From positions 382,015 through 446,014 of the forward strand of contig NZ_JACAPG010000011.1 of NCBI RefSeq assembly GCF_013385825.1: DNA of 64,000 nt. The letters are read 5' to 3'. This DNA comes from Pseudomonas reactans. GTDB lineage: Bacteria; Pseudomonadota; Gammaproteobacteria; Pseudomonadales; Pseudomonadaceae. Positions 26,622 to 34,773 of the stretch are shown one piece after another (the first letter of the stretch is position 1; each line of letters starts with the position of its first letter). Both the position numbers and the translations under genes were made by a program. Under the pieces are notes generated by a model, which saw nothing but the letters and a program-made list of their open reading frames with translations, was not told where the DNA came from and made no database searches.

Positions 26622-27389
26622 ATGATCGAGCGTTTACTTGCCGCTACGGCACTGACTGTTGTTGCTTCAACCTGCGCCCAGGCGGCGGATGCCTATTCGT
26701 CCGAAGGCCCGACGGACTGGACCGGTTTCTACGGCGGCTTGAGTGCCGGCTACGGCTTTGGTGGCAACGGCGATGTCGATACCAAAGGCCAGGCCGCACC
26801 GAACATCGCCAACATCAATGGCGGTGCACGCCCTGGCCGTGTGGACCTGGACCGCAACGGCCTCATAGGTGGCATACAGTTCGGTTACAACTACCAGTTC
26901 GGCCAGTGGGTGGCCGGTATCGAAGCGGATATCTCCCATACCGATCTGCAAGACAGCCGAAACATCGGCACCGCTCAACTCAACACCCGCTTGGCGCTGA
27001 ACAATAAATTCGAATCGAAGATCAAGTACCTTGGGACCCTGCGCGGTCGCTTCGGTTATGCGTTCGACCACACCCTGGTCTACGGCACGGCGGGTCTGGC
27101 CTATGGTGAAACCAGCCAGAGCGTTGACATGTTCGGCCCTACCGGCAATACCCAGTTCAGCGGCGACCAGAGTCATTTCAAGATGGGCTATACGGTGGGT
27201 GCGGGTATCGAACAGGCCATCACCAAAAACCTGTCGTTCAAGACCGAATACCTGTACTACGACCTGGGTGAAGACAAGCTGAACGTCGCGGTGATTCCGG
27301 GCAGCGGTGGAGCAGGGACTGGCTATGATTCCAAGTTCAAGAACGATGGGCAGATGTTACGCGTCGGGTTGAACTGGAAGTTTGACTGA
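26622..27389 (+). CDS. Omp25-like outer-membrane beta-barrel protein
   Basis: A 255-residue porin-family protein. The signal peptide (MIERLLAATALTVVASTCAQ, cleavage after AQA) is followed by DWTGFYGGLSAGYGFGGNG, the usual opening of Omp25/Omp31-like small barrels, and alternating strands such as GGIQFGYNYQFGQWVAGIEA. The last strand LRVGLNWKF ends in Phe-Asp. It likely sits in the outer membrane as an eight-strand barrel. ATG 26622 starts the signal peptide; the earlier in-frame start at 26559 is not supported. It stands alone. Confidence 0.87.
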   Translation: MIERLLAATALTVVASTCAQAADAYSSEGPTDWTGFYGGLSAGYGFGGNGDVDTKGQAAPNIANINGGARPGRVDLDRNGLIGGIQFGYNYQFGQWVAGIEADISHTDLQDSRNIGTAQLNTRLALNNKFESKIKYLGTLRGRFGYAFDHTLVYGTAGLAYGETSQSVDMFGPTGNTQFSGDQSHFKMGYTVGAGIEQAITKNLSFKTEYLYYDLGEDKLNVAVIPGSGGAGTGYDSKFKNDGQMLRVGLNWKFD

Positions 27390-27399
27390 CGTTGGAGCC

Positions 27400-28227
27400 T
27401 CAGGCGCAGAGGCTTTCAGCGTGCATCGGACGCGCGGGGCGGTGTTGATGGAACTCGCCCTGTCGCGGCTTGCGGGTTTTGCGGGTATGGATCGCGTTCC
27501 AGAGAGTGAAGTCGAACTGTGTGGCGGAAACGACATTTTCCTGGATCAGTGTGATGGGGGGCGGGGTGGCTGCATTTGAGTAGTGAGTATTCAGCGTGAC
27601 CTCCAGTGTGTCCTTGTCTCGGTAGCCGCTGAGTATGGGGATAAGCGTGAAGGCATGATCGACACCTTCGGACTCGGTCGGTGTACCGGCGAACAGTACG
27701 ATTCCGACATAGACCTTGCGATCGTTCAAGCTGAACATGCACGGCCTGCACTGCACGATGGACTCTCTCAGCAAGACTCTGAAAGGCGTGCCCTCGAGGA
27801 CACCCAGCGCCAGCAGCGAGTGGAGCTGGATGTCTGTTTCCAGTTGCAATATTTTCTTCCTCACGCCCACATAGAACGCTGACCAGAAGAAAGGAATTAC
27901 CAGGGCCGTCAGGCCAACCTGCATCAGGAAAACCCATAGCGTGGCGTTTTTTTCGTTGGCAATATCAAGCTGCATCAATAGCGTGCCCAAGTAGCTGCTG
28001 TAGTCTGTTGCAATGACATGACCCATGATCGGGACCGCCTGCTTTGACACTGCCAGAACGGCTGCAGTCAGGAGGGTCGAAGCGATCAGGCAAGCCATTC
28101 CCATCCTGGCCACCTGCAAATAGAGCAGTTGTCCTTGGAAGCGGTGCAGGCGTACGTAGAAAAAGGGGTGCCTGATGCAGACCATGTATCCGCTGACCAG
28201 CAAGGGGACGATGATCAGCAAGCCCAT
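27400..28227 (-). CDS. Hypothetical inner-membrane protein
   Basis: A 275-residue protein of unknown function. Three hydrophobic segments are clear: residues 2-17, about 43-68 and about 103-125 (WVFLMQVGLTALVIPFFWSA). The C-terminal 150 residues are soluble and contain LLRESIVQCRPCMFSLNDRK with a CxxC pair and VYVGIVLFAG strands. The start lies inside the end of the 66-residue gene upstream (13-base overlap), so the two are co-translated. The pair is probably a functional unit. Confidence 0.65.
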   Translation of the reverse strand: MGLLIIVPLLVSGYMVCIRHPFFYVRLHRFQGQLLYLQVARMGMACLIASTLLTAAVLAVSKQAVPIMGHVIATDYSSYLGTLLMQLDIANEKNATLWVFLMQVGLTALVIPFFWSAFYVGVRKKILQLETDIQLHSLLALGVLEGTPFRVLLRESIVQCRPCMFSLNDRKVYVGIVLFAGTPTESEGVDHAFTLIPILSGYRDKDTLEVTLNTHYSNAATPPPITLIQENVVSATQFDFTLWNAIHTRKTRKPRQGEFHQHRPARPMHAESLCA

Positions 28228-28415
28228 GAATGATCAGCCTCCATTTTACGTAGTTGCTCCATGGCGTCCTTGTAACCCTGCGACTCCAACACTTCGGCGG
28301 CATCCAAGCCGATGCCTCCGTACACGACTTTCCATGTTTTACGGGACTTGATCTCTTTCGCACGCTCCCACTCATCCTGGGTCGGCTTCCCAAACAGCAA
28401 ATGCAATAACGACAT
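28215..28415 (-). CDS. Small hypothetical protein
   Basis: A 66-residue, charged, soluble protein (opening MSLLHLLFGKPTQDEWERAK) with no recognised domain. GAGG lies 8 bases before the ATG. Its 3' end overlaps the start of the membrane protein gene by 13 bases, which is strong evidence that it is translated. The role is unknown. Confidence 0.6.
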   Translation of the reverse strand: MSLLHLLFGKPTQDEWERAKEIKSRKTWKVVYGGIGLDAAEVLESQGYKDAMEQLRKMEADHSWAC

Positions 28416-28535
28416 GGCGACATCCTCGAAGAGAAGTAGCCATTTTTATAGCAAGCGAAAGGGCCCCTCACCATTGATGGCCGCCTTGCCACTGTCGCCG
28501 GTTCCTGTAGGAAACGTCTCCATTTGTATGGTTGC

Positions 28536-29114
28536 CTAAAACGTCGGCGGTGTAATCACCCAGATCACCACGGTTTCTACCTTGCCAGGGTTGCCGTATC
28601 GATGGGGCTCACGGCTGGCGAAGCTGAAACTGTCACCGGCCTGCAGCAGGAAGTGTCGCTCACTCACCCACAACTCGAACTGGCCGCTCAGTACGTACCC
28701 CGCTTCTTCGCCTTCATGGCTGTAGCTCTGCTGGCTATACGTACCCGGCGGGAAGCTTGATTGGAGCATTTCCAGTTGGTGGTTGGGCAACGGCGTCAGC
28801 AATTGGTCGACGATGCCGTCCTCGTAGTGAATGCTCTGGCGGTTGCCTTTGCGCACTACATAGCCTTCGTCCTCGACAGCGGCTACGGTTTCGCTGGCGA
28901 AGAACCACTGGATGGTCACGCCCAGGCTGCGGGCAATATTGAACAATGCGGGAATCGATGGATACGCCAGGTTGCGCTCCAACTGGCTGAGGTAGCCGGC
29001 CGTCAATTCGCTGGCCTGCGCCAGGGCCGTGAGGGTCAGGCCACGCGCCTTGCGCAGCCCACGAATGCGCGTGCCGAGAAACAGTTGCTGGGGATTGTCT
29101 GTCACAGATTCCAC
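28536..29114 (-). CDS. XRE-family regulator with C-terminal cupin
   Basis: A 192-residue repressor-type protein. The helix-turn-helix lies at about residues 12-66 (TRIRGLRKARGLTLTALAQA, then ELTAGYLSQLER), and a cupin_2 ligand domain at about 115-190 (FELWVSERHFLLQAGDSFSF). This PuuR-like architecture regulates amine, amino-acid or aldehyde catabolism. Its start overlaps the end of the oxidoreductase gene by 13 bases, so it is co-transcribed with it. Its probable operator is the inverted repeat at 31110-31140 between that gene and the divergent aldolase gene. Confidence 0.88.
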   Translation of the reverse strand: MESVTDNPQQLFLGTRIRGLRKARGLTLTALAQASELTAGYLSQLERNLAYPSIPALFNIARSLGVTIQWFFASETVAAVEDEGYVVRKGNRQSIHYEDGIVDQLLTPLPNHQLEMLQSSFPPGTYSQQSYSHEGEEAGYVLSGQFELWVSERHFLLQAGDSFSFASREPHRYGNPGKVETVVIWVITPPTF

Positions 29115-31057
29115 GCTACCTTGAGTCCTTCGTAGATCGCCTCTTCGGCGGTGCGCGGGGCCAGGCAGTCGCCGATGCGATCAAAGGGCACCAAGCCTTG
29201 CAACTCCGCGCCCAGAGTGTCCACCGGCTGGTGGCCCTGGCACAACACCAGCGTGTCGACATTTTCCAGCAGCATCGGCTCGCCGCTGGCGGTGTGTTGC
29301 AAGTAGACCGTGGTGTCATCACAGCCATAGAGGCGGGAGTAAGGGATGATCGGGATGCCCAGCCGATGCAGTTCGCCAGCCAATTGATCACGTACATACA
29401 GCGGCAGGTTTTCTCCACAGTGCGTGCCATTGACCGCCAATTGCACCTGATGGCCGGCGCGCACCAGGCGCTCGGCAATGCCGGGTCCGATCCAGTCGCA
29501 ACGCCAGTCGACGACCACCACCGAGCGGCCCAGCGTGACCTGCTCGCGCAGCACCTGCCACGCGTCCACCACTTGCAGTGCGCCACCGCGTTCGAAGGCC
29601 GGCCAATAAGGCTCGGCACCGGTGGCGATAATCACGTGATCGGGCTGTTCCTGTTCCACCAGCGCACGATCGACCCAGGTATGGCGCACCACCCGTACCC
29701 CCGCCAGTTCCATTTCACGTTGCAGGTTGGTACTGGCGCCGCCGAATTCGCTGCGCCGTGGTAGCAGTTGGGCCAGCAACACTTGCCCGCCCAATTGCCC
29801 GCTGGCTTCATACAGCGTCACGTCATGCCCGCGTTGCGCGGCGACTGCCGCTGCTTTCATGCCTGCCGGGCCACCGCCCACCACCATGATGCGTTTGGAC
29901 TTCACTGCCTGTTGCAACACACCAAACACCAGCTCGCGGCCGGTCTCGGGATGCTGGATACAGGAGATCGGTAGCCCCTTGTGAAAGTGACCGATGCAGG
30001 CTTGATTACAGGCGATGCACGCCCGCACATCTTCGGCACGGCCCTCAAGGGTCTTGGCCGGCATCAGCGGGTCGCAGATCAACGCACGCGTCATGCCGCA
30101 GACATCGGCCTGGCCCCGCGCCAATATCAGTTCGGCTTCCTGGGGCTGATTGATTCGCCCTGTGACGAATAGCGGAATCGACAGGCTGGCCTTGAATGTG
30201 GCCGCCTCGCTGGCGAGGTATGCGGCGGCAATCGCCATGGGCGGCACGATATGGACTGCGCCGCCCAGAGACGCTGATGTGCCCGCGACGATATGCACGT
30301 AATCCAGCTGGGTTTGCAGGTGTTGAACGGCCTCAAGGGACTCGTTTTCAGTGAGGCCTTCGGCGTCGCGTTCATCGGCAGAAATGCGCAGCCCGATAAT
30401 GAACTGTTCGTCGGTGGCGTCCCTTACGGCTTCGATGATTTCCCTCAAGAACCTCAACCGATGTTCCAAAGAACCGTTGTAATCATCGGTACGCCGGTTT
30501 ACCCGAGGATTGAGAAACTGCGCCGGCAGATACCCATGACTGGCAACCACTTCCACCCCATCGATCCCGGCTTCATGCAAGCGCCTGGCCGCCGATGCAT
30601 AACCCGCGACGATCTCGTTGATCATCGCCTGGTCCAGCGCTCGTGGCATCACGCGAAAGCGTTCATTCGGCACCCCTGACGCCGAGTACGCCACGGCGAG
30701 CAGACCATCGGCGGACTCCATGATTTCGCGTCCCGGATGGAAGATCTGTGACAGCACCACGGTGCCGTGTGCATGGCAGGTTTCGGCCAGTTCGCGGTAG
30801 CCGTCGATGCAGCTGTCGTCGGTCGCCATCAGCACATGGGAGGTATAGCGCGCGCTGTCATGCACCCCGGCCACCTGTAATACGATCAACCCTACACCGC
30901 CCTCGGCCCGTGCGCGGTGGTAGGCGATCAATTGCGCATTGACGCGGTTATCGGTGGGCATCGAGGTGTCGTGCCCGCTGGACATGATGCGGTTTTTCAG
31001 GCGCTTGCCGCGCAGTTCCAGAGGCTCGAACAGATGGGGAAAGGTCAGGTGCGACAT
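29102..31057 (-). CDS. Old-yellow-enzyme-type NADH:flavin oxidoreductase (dienoyl-CoA reductase-like)
   Basis: A 651-residue, three-domain flavoenzyme: an FMN TIM barrel (about 1-335, LFEPLELRGKRLKNRIMSSG at the start), an iron-sulfur segment near 350-375 (CIACNQACIGHFHKG, then SCIQHPETG) and a FAD/NAD(P) domain from about 385 (KRIMVVGGGPAGMKAAAVAA). This layout is that of 2,4-dienoyl-CoA reductase, trimethylamine dehydrogenase and N-methyl amino-acid demethylases. The substrate is not readable from the sequence. It is transcribed with its XRE-cupin regulator and divergently from a class II aldolase, so it may act in a dedicated catabolic step. Confidence 0.9.
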   Translation of the reverse strand: MSHLTFPHLFEPLELRGKRLKNRIMSSGHDTSMPTDNRVNAQLIAYHRARAEGGVGLIVLQVAGVHDSARYTSHVLMATDDSCIDGYRELAETCHAHGTVVLSQIFHPGREIMESADGLLAVAYSASGVPNERFRVMPRALDQAMINEIVAGYASAARRLHEAGIDGVEVVASHGYLPAQFLNPRVNRRTDDYNGSLEHRLRFLREIIEAVRDATDEQFIIGLRISADERDAEGLTENESLEAVQHLQTQLDYVHIVAGTSASLGGAVHIVPPMAIAAAYLASEAATFKASLSIPLFVTGRINQPQEAELILARGQADVCGMTRALICDPLMPAKTLEGRAEDVRACIACNQACIGHFHKGLPISCIQHPETGRELVFGVLQQAVKSKRIMVVGGGPAGMKAAAVAAQRGHDVTLYEASGQLGGQVLLAQLLPRRSEFGGASTNLQREMELAGVRVVRHTWVDRALVEQEQPDHVIIATGAEPYWPAFERGGALQVVDAWQVLREQVTLGRSVVVVDWRCDWIGPGIAERLVRAGHQVQLAVNGTHCGENLPLYVRDQLAGELHRLGIPIIPYSRLYGCDDTTVYLQHTASGEPMLLENVDTLVLCQGHQPVDTLGAELQGLVPFDRIGDCLAPRTAEEAIYEGLKVAWNL

Positions 31058-31109
31058 GGTGAAGATACTCCAGGCGCTGTTATTGTTATTTTTCTATAGG
31101 AGGCGAGCG

Positions 31110-31140
31110 CCAGTAAAAAATCAACTTGTTTTTTTACTGG
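31110..31140. promoter_or_regulatory. Inverted-repeat operator between divergent genes
   Basis: CCAGTAAAAAA (31110-31120) and TTTTTTACTGG (31130-31140) are exact complements with a 9-base centre. The site lies between the divergent oxidoreductase/XRE-cupin pair and the class II aldolase gene. It is the natural binding site for the XRE-cupin regulator; that link is inferred. Confidence 0.6.
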
Positions 31141-31188
31141 TGACTGGATTAGCGTCGCCCTCACCAACCCCGTGCCTGGAGAATAAAA

Positions 31189-31947
31189 ATGACTCACTCC
31201 ACCGAACAGCAGCTCCGTGAACAGCTCGCCGCCTGCTACCGATTGATCGCGCACTACCGCATGAGTGACCTGATTTTTACGCATATTTCGGTGCGCATCC
31301 CTGGGCCCGAGCACCACTTCCTGATCAATCCCTACGGGCTGATGTTCGACGAAATCACCGCATCGAGCCTGGTGAAAATCGGCCTGGACGGTCACGCCGT
31401 GGAGCCCTCGGCTTATGCGGTCAACCCGGCGGGCTTCGTGATTCACAGCGCGATTCATGGCGCCCGCGAAGACGCCCAGTGCGTGCTGCATACCCACACC
31501 CGTGCCGGCTGTGCGGTGGCGGCCTTGGAGTGCGGGTTATTGCCGGTAAACCAGATTTCCATGGAGTTCTACGGCAAGGTGGCCTACCACGATTACGAAG
31601 GTGTGGCCCTGGACATGGATGAGCAGCAGCGGCTGGTGCGGGACCTGGGCGACAAGCCGGTGCTGATGCTGCGCAACCATGGTTTGCTGACGGTGGGTGA
31701 GACGGTCAGCCAGGCGTTCCTGCGCATGTATTTCCTGGAGAAGGCCTGCGATATACAGATCGCCGCCCAGGCGTGTGGCAAGCTGGTGCTGCCGTCCGCC
31801 GAGGTCTGTGCCTACACCGAACAGCAATTCAACAACCCTGGCCGCCCGCTGGAAGAGAGTGAGTTGGTCGACCTGGACGCCATGCAACTGGCCTGGGCGG
31901 CGTTGCTGAGGATGCTGGATCGGGTGTCGCCGGGTTATCGCGACTGA
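31189..31947 (+). CDS. Class II aldolase/adducin-family protein
   Basis: A 252-residue zinc aldolase-type protein. The ligand histidines are in VLHTHTRAG and further in LRNHGLLTVGE, as in fuculose-phosphate aldolase; the acidic residue of the IHSAIHGAREDAQCV segment is also present. The class II aldolase family splits sugar phosphates or decarboxylates; the substrate is unknown. GGAG lies about 9 bases before the ATG. It is divergent from the flavin oxidoreductase with a shared inverted-repeat operator, so both are probably induced together. Confidence 0.85.
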   Translation: MTHSTEQQLREQLAACYRLIAHYRMSDLIFTHISVRIPGPEHHFLINPYGLMFDEITASSLVKIGLDGHAVEPSAYAVNPAGFVIHSAIHGAREDAQCVLHTHTRAGCAVAALECGLLPVNQISMEFYGKVAYHDYEGVALDMDEQQRLVRDLGDKPVLMLRNHGLLTVGETVSQAFLRMYFLEKACDIQIAAQACGKLVLPSAEVCAYTEQQFNNPGRPLEESELVDLDAMQLAWAALLRMLDRVSPGYRD

Positions 31948-31988
31948 GGTAGAGTCGTGCTGCCGACCCAATCGTAGGAATTAACCGC

Positions 31989-32627
31989 ATGACCCAGGAA
32001 TCCCGTTTTTCCCGGATGGACCCGGAAATGCGCAAGGCCAATCTGGTCCAGGCCACGCTCACGTGCCTCAAGCGTGACGGGTTCCAGGGTGCGTCGATCC
32101 GCAAGATCAGCGCCGAGGCCGGGGTGTCGGTGGGGCTGATCAGCCACCATTATTCGGGCAAGGATGAGCTGGTGGCGGAGGCCTACCGCACCATCACCGA
32201 CCAGGTCATGAGCCTGCTGCGCGAAACCATGGCCAAGGCGCCGCCGAACCCTCGGGAGCGCCTGTCGGCGTTGTTCCGTGGCTCGTTTTCCGCCGAATTG
32301 CTCGACCCGCACCTGCTGGACGCCTGGCTGGTGTTCTGGGGCGCGGTCAAGACGGCGCCGGCGATCAACCTGGCCCACGAACACTCCTACGGCGAGTACC
32401 GCACCATCATGCGCTCAGCGCTGACCGACATGGCCAAGGAGGAGGGCTGGAAGCACTTCGATGCCGATCTGGCCGCCATCGGCCTGAGCGCACTGCTCGA
32501 CGGGTTGTGGCTGGAGTCGGGGCTCAATCCCGGCACGTTCACGCCGGAGCAGGGCATCCAGATCTGCGAGGCCTGGGTCGATGGCCTGCAGGCCGGTGGC
32601 CGCCAGCGTTATCAGCTCAAACCCTGA
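31989..32627 (+). CDS. TetR-family regulator, BetI-like
   Basis: A 212-residue TetR regulator. The N-terminal HTH reads ATLTCLKRDGFQGASIRKIS, then AGVSVGLISHHYSGKDEL, which is very close to the choline-responsive BetI pattern, and the TetR_C_6 ligand domain follows. No bet genes are nearby. The palindrome TACTGAACACTTGTTTAGTA at 32710-32729, 80 bases past its stop and just before the enoyl-CoA hydratase operon, is a plausible operator, so it likely controls that operon. The ligand is unknown. Confidence 0.87.
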   Translation: MTQESRFSRMDPEMRKANLVQATLTCLKRDGFQGASIRKISAEAGVSVGLISHHYSGKDELVAEAYRTITDQVMSLLRETMAKAPPNPRERLSALFRGSFSAELLDPHLLDAWLVFWGAVKTAPAINLAHEHSYGEYRTIMRSALTDMAKEEGWKHFDADLAAIGLSALLDGLWLESGLNPGTFTPEQGIQICEAWVDGLQAGGRQRYQLKP

Positions 32628-32709
32628 GTCTTCTGCAGCCGCCTGAACGCAAGGTTCAGGTCGGCCATTTCCCCTTCTGAAAATATTTGCGGTTTGCCGA
32701 TTGCCTTCT

Positions 32710-32729
32710 TACTGAACACTTGTTTAGTA
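32710..32729. promoter_or_regulatory. TetR-type operator candidate
   Basis: TACTGAACACTTGTTTAGTA is an imperfect palindrome (TACT-n-AACA-nn-TGTT-n-AGTA) 50 bases upstream of the enoyl-CoA hydratase gene, the first gene of the long operon. It overlaps a likely promoter region (TAGTAT at 32725-32730). It would be bound by the adjacent TetR/BetI-like regulator. Confidence 0.5.
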
Positions 32730-32778
32730 TCGCCTCATGTCGCACCCCTCAAGCCAACTAAAATAATTCGAGGAAGCC

Positions 32779-33570
32779 ATGACTACCGATTCGCCCGTGC
32801 TCACTCATGTGCAAGCTGGCGTTGCCTGGATCACCCTCAATCGTGGTCCGCAGCGCAACGCCTTGGACATTCCCACCCTCAAGCACCTGCACGCCTTGCT
32901 CGACGCCTTCAACGCCGACCCCGCTGTGCGCGTGGTGGTATTGACCGGCAACGGTCGCAGCTTCTGCGCCGGGGCCGACCTTGCCGAGTGGGCCGATGCC
33001 GAAGCCCGTGGCGCCCTCGAAACCTACGGCTGGACCGAAACCGCCCACGCCTTGATGACCCGCCTGCACAGCCTCGACAAACCGACGATTGCCGCCATCA
33101 ACGGCACCGCCGTCGGTGCGGGCATGGACCTGACGCTGTGCTGCGACCTGCGCGTCGCCGCCCAATCGGCACGCTTCAAGGCCGGCTACACCAGCATGGC
33201 CTATTCGCCCGACGCCGGCGCCAGTTGGCACTTGCCGCGCCTGATCGGCAGCGAGCAAGCCAAGCGCCTGCTGTTCCTTGACGAACTGTGGAGCGCCGAC
33301 CGCGCCCTGGCCACCGGCCTTGTCGCAGAGGTGGTTGCGGATGATCAACTGCACGCCCACACCACCGAACTCGCCACGCGCCTGGCCAACGGCCCGACCT
33401 TCGCCTTCGCGCAAACCAAGACCCTGATCCGTGAAGGCGCCGACCGCAGCCTGCCCGAGCAACTGCAGGCCGAACTGGCCGCAGGCCTGTTGTGCGGACG
33501 CAGTGCCGATGGCGCCGAAGCCCTGCGCGCCTCTATGGAAAAACGCCTCCCGAATTTCTCCGGCAAATAA
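32779..33570 (+). CDS. Enoyl-CoA hydratase/isomerase (crotonase family)
   Basis: A 263-residue crotonase. The oxyanion-hole regions are GRSFCAGADLAEW near residues 59-71 and AINGTAVGAGMDL near 109-121. Where hydratases have the first catalytic Glu, this one has AYSPDAGASWHLPRL, with an Asp-Ala-Gly as in PaaG-type isomerases, so an isomerase role is at least as likely as hydration. GAGGAAGCC precedes the ATG. It is the first gene of a long collinear cluster of acyl-CoA enzymes and an ABC importer. Confidence 0.88.
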   Translation: MTTDSPVLTHVQAGVAWITLNRGPQRNALDIPTLKHLHALLDAFNADPAVRVVVLTGNGRSFCAGADLAEWADAEARGALETYGWTETAHALMTRLHSLDKPTIAAINGTAVGAGMDLTLCCDLRVAAQSARFKAGYTSMAYSPDAGASWHLPRLIGSEQAKRLLFLDELWSADRALATGLVAEVVADDQLHAHTTELATRLANGPTFAFAQTKTLIREGADRSLPEQLQAELAAGLLCGRSADGAEALRASMEKRLPNFSGK

Positions 33571-33596
33571 CAACAACACCCCGAACAGGTAGCGCC

Positions 33597-34757
33597 ATGA
33601 ATTTCCAACTCAGCCAAGAACAAGACATGTTGGTGGACGCGGTACGCAGTTTTGTTGCCAAGGAATTGTTGCCCCATGAAGAGGCGGTGGACCGTGCCGA
33701 TGAGGTCTCGCCTGAGTTGGCTGCGCAGATTCGCGATAAGGCAATTGCTGCCGGTTTCTATGCCTTCAACATGCCGGAAGAAGTGGGTGGTGGTGGCCTG
33801 GACTACCTGTCCCAGGCGCTGATCGAGCGGGAGTTGTCCAAAGTCTCGTGGGCGCTGCATGTGTTTGTCGCGCGGCCGTCCAAGATCCTGATGGCGTGCA
33901 CGGGCTCGCAGATTGGCGACTACCTGTTGCCCTGCGTGCAAGGCAAGAAAATCGACTGTTTTGCCTTGACCGAACCCGGCGCCGGTTCCGACGCCAATGC
34001 CATCAAGACTCGCGCCGTGCGCAGTGGCGATGACTTCGTGATCAACGGCAGCAAGCACTTCATCAGCCACGCCGGGCACGCCGATTTCGCCATCGTGTTT
34101 GCGGTCACGGATACCTACGAACACAACGGCCGACAGCGCAACGCGGTGACCTCGTTCCTGGTGGACCGGGGGACACCTGGCATGACCATCCGCCGTGGCC
34201 CCAAGTGCGTGAGCAACCGGGGTTATCACACCTATGAAATGTTCTTCGACGACTGCCGCGTCCCGGCGTCCAAGGTACTGGGCGAAGTGGGCAAAGGCTG
34301 GGAAGTGGCCAACGCCTGGCTCACCGCTGGCCGTGTGATGGTGGCCGCCAACTGCGTCGGTCAGGCCCAGCGCGCGCTGGATGTGTCGTTGCAATGGGCG
34401 GCGGACCGCAAACAGTTCGGCCAGCCGATCGGCACCTACCAAGGCGTGAGTTTCAAGTTGGCCGACATGGCCACGCAGATTCGCGCCGCTGAACTGCTGA
34501 CCCTGCACACCGCCTGGAAAATGGACCAAGGCAGCATGACCGACGGCGAGGCCGGCATGGCCAAGCTGTTTGCCAGCGAAACCTTGGGCAAGGTCGCTGA
34601 CGAAGCCGTGCAGATTTTCGGCGGCATGGGCTTGATGGATGAAGGGCCGGTCGAGCGCATCTGGCGCAATGCGCGGATTGAACGGATCTGGGAAGGCACG
34701 TCGGAAATCCAGCGCCATATCATCGCCCGTGAACTGTTGCGGCCACTGTTGCGTTAA
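33597..34757 (+). CDS. Acyl-CoA dehydrogenase
   Basis: A 386-residue FAD enzyme that oxidises an acyl-CoA to the enoyl-CoA and passes electrons to ETF. Landmarks are CFALTEPGAGSDANAIKTRA, the FAD/ETF loop IFGGMGLMDEGPVERIWRNA and the WEGTSEIQRHIIARELL tail, which carries the region of the catalytic Glu. ATG 33597 follows an AACAGGTAGCGCC ribosome site; the upstream extension overlaps the crotonase gene. It sits between the crotonase and the NDP-forming acyl-CoA synthetase. Confidence 0.93.
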   Translation: MNFQLSQEQDMLVDAVRSFVAKELLPHEEAVDRADEVSPELAAQIRDKAIAAGFYAFNMPEEVGGGGLDYLSQALIERELSKVSWALHVFVARPSKILMACTGSQIGDYLLPCVQGKKIDCFALTEPGAGSDANAIKTRAVRSGDDFVINGSKHFISHAGHADFAIVFAVTDTYEHNGRQRNAVTSFLVDRGTPGMTIRRGPKCVSNRGYHTYEMFFDDCRVPASKVLGEVGKGWEVANAWLTAGRVMVAANCVGQAQRALDVSLQWAADRKQFGQPIGTYQGVSFKLADMATQIRAAELLTLHTAWKMDQGSMTDGEAGMAKLFASETLGKVADEAVQIFGGMGLMDEGPVERIWRNARIERIWEGTSEIQRHIIARELLRPLLR

Positions 34758-34773
34758 GCGGCGAGGAGAGCGT

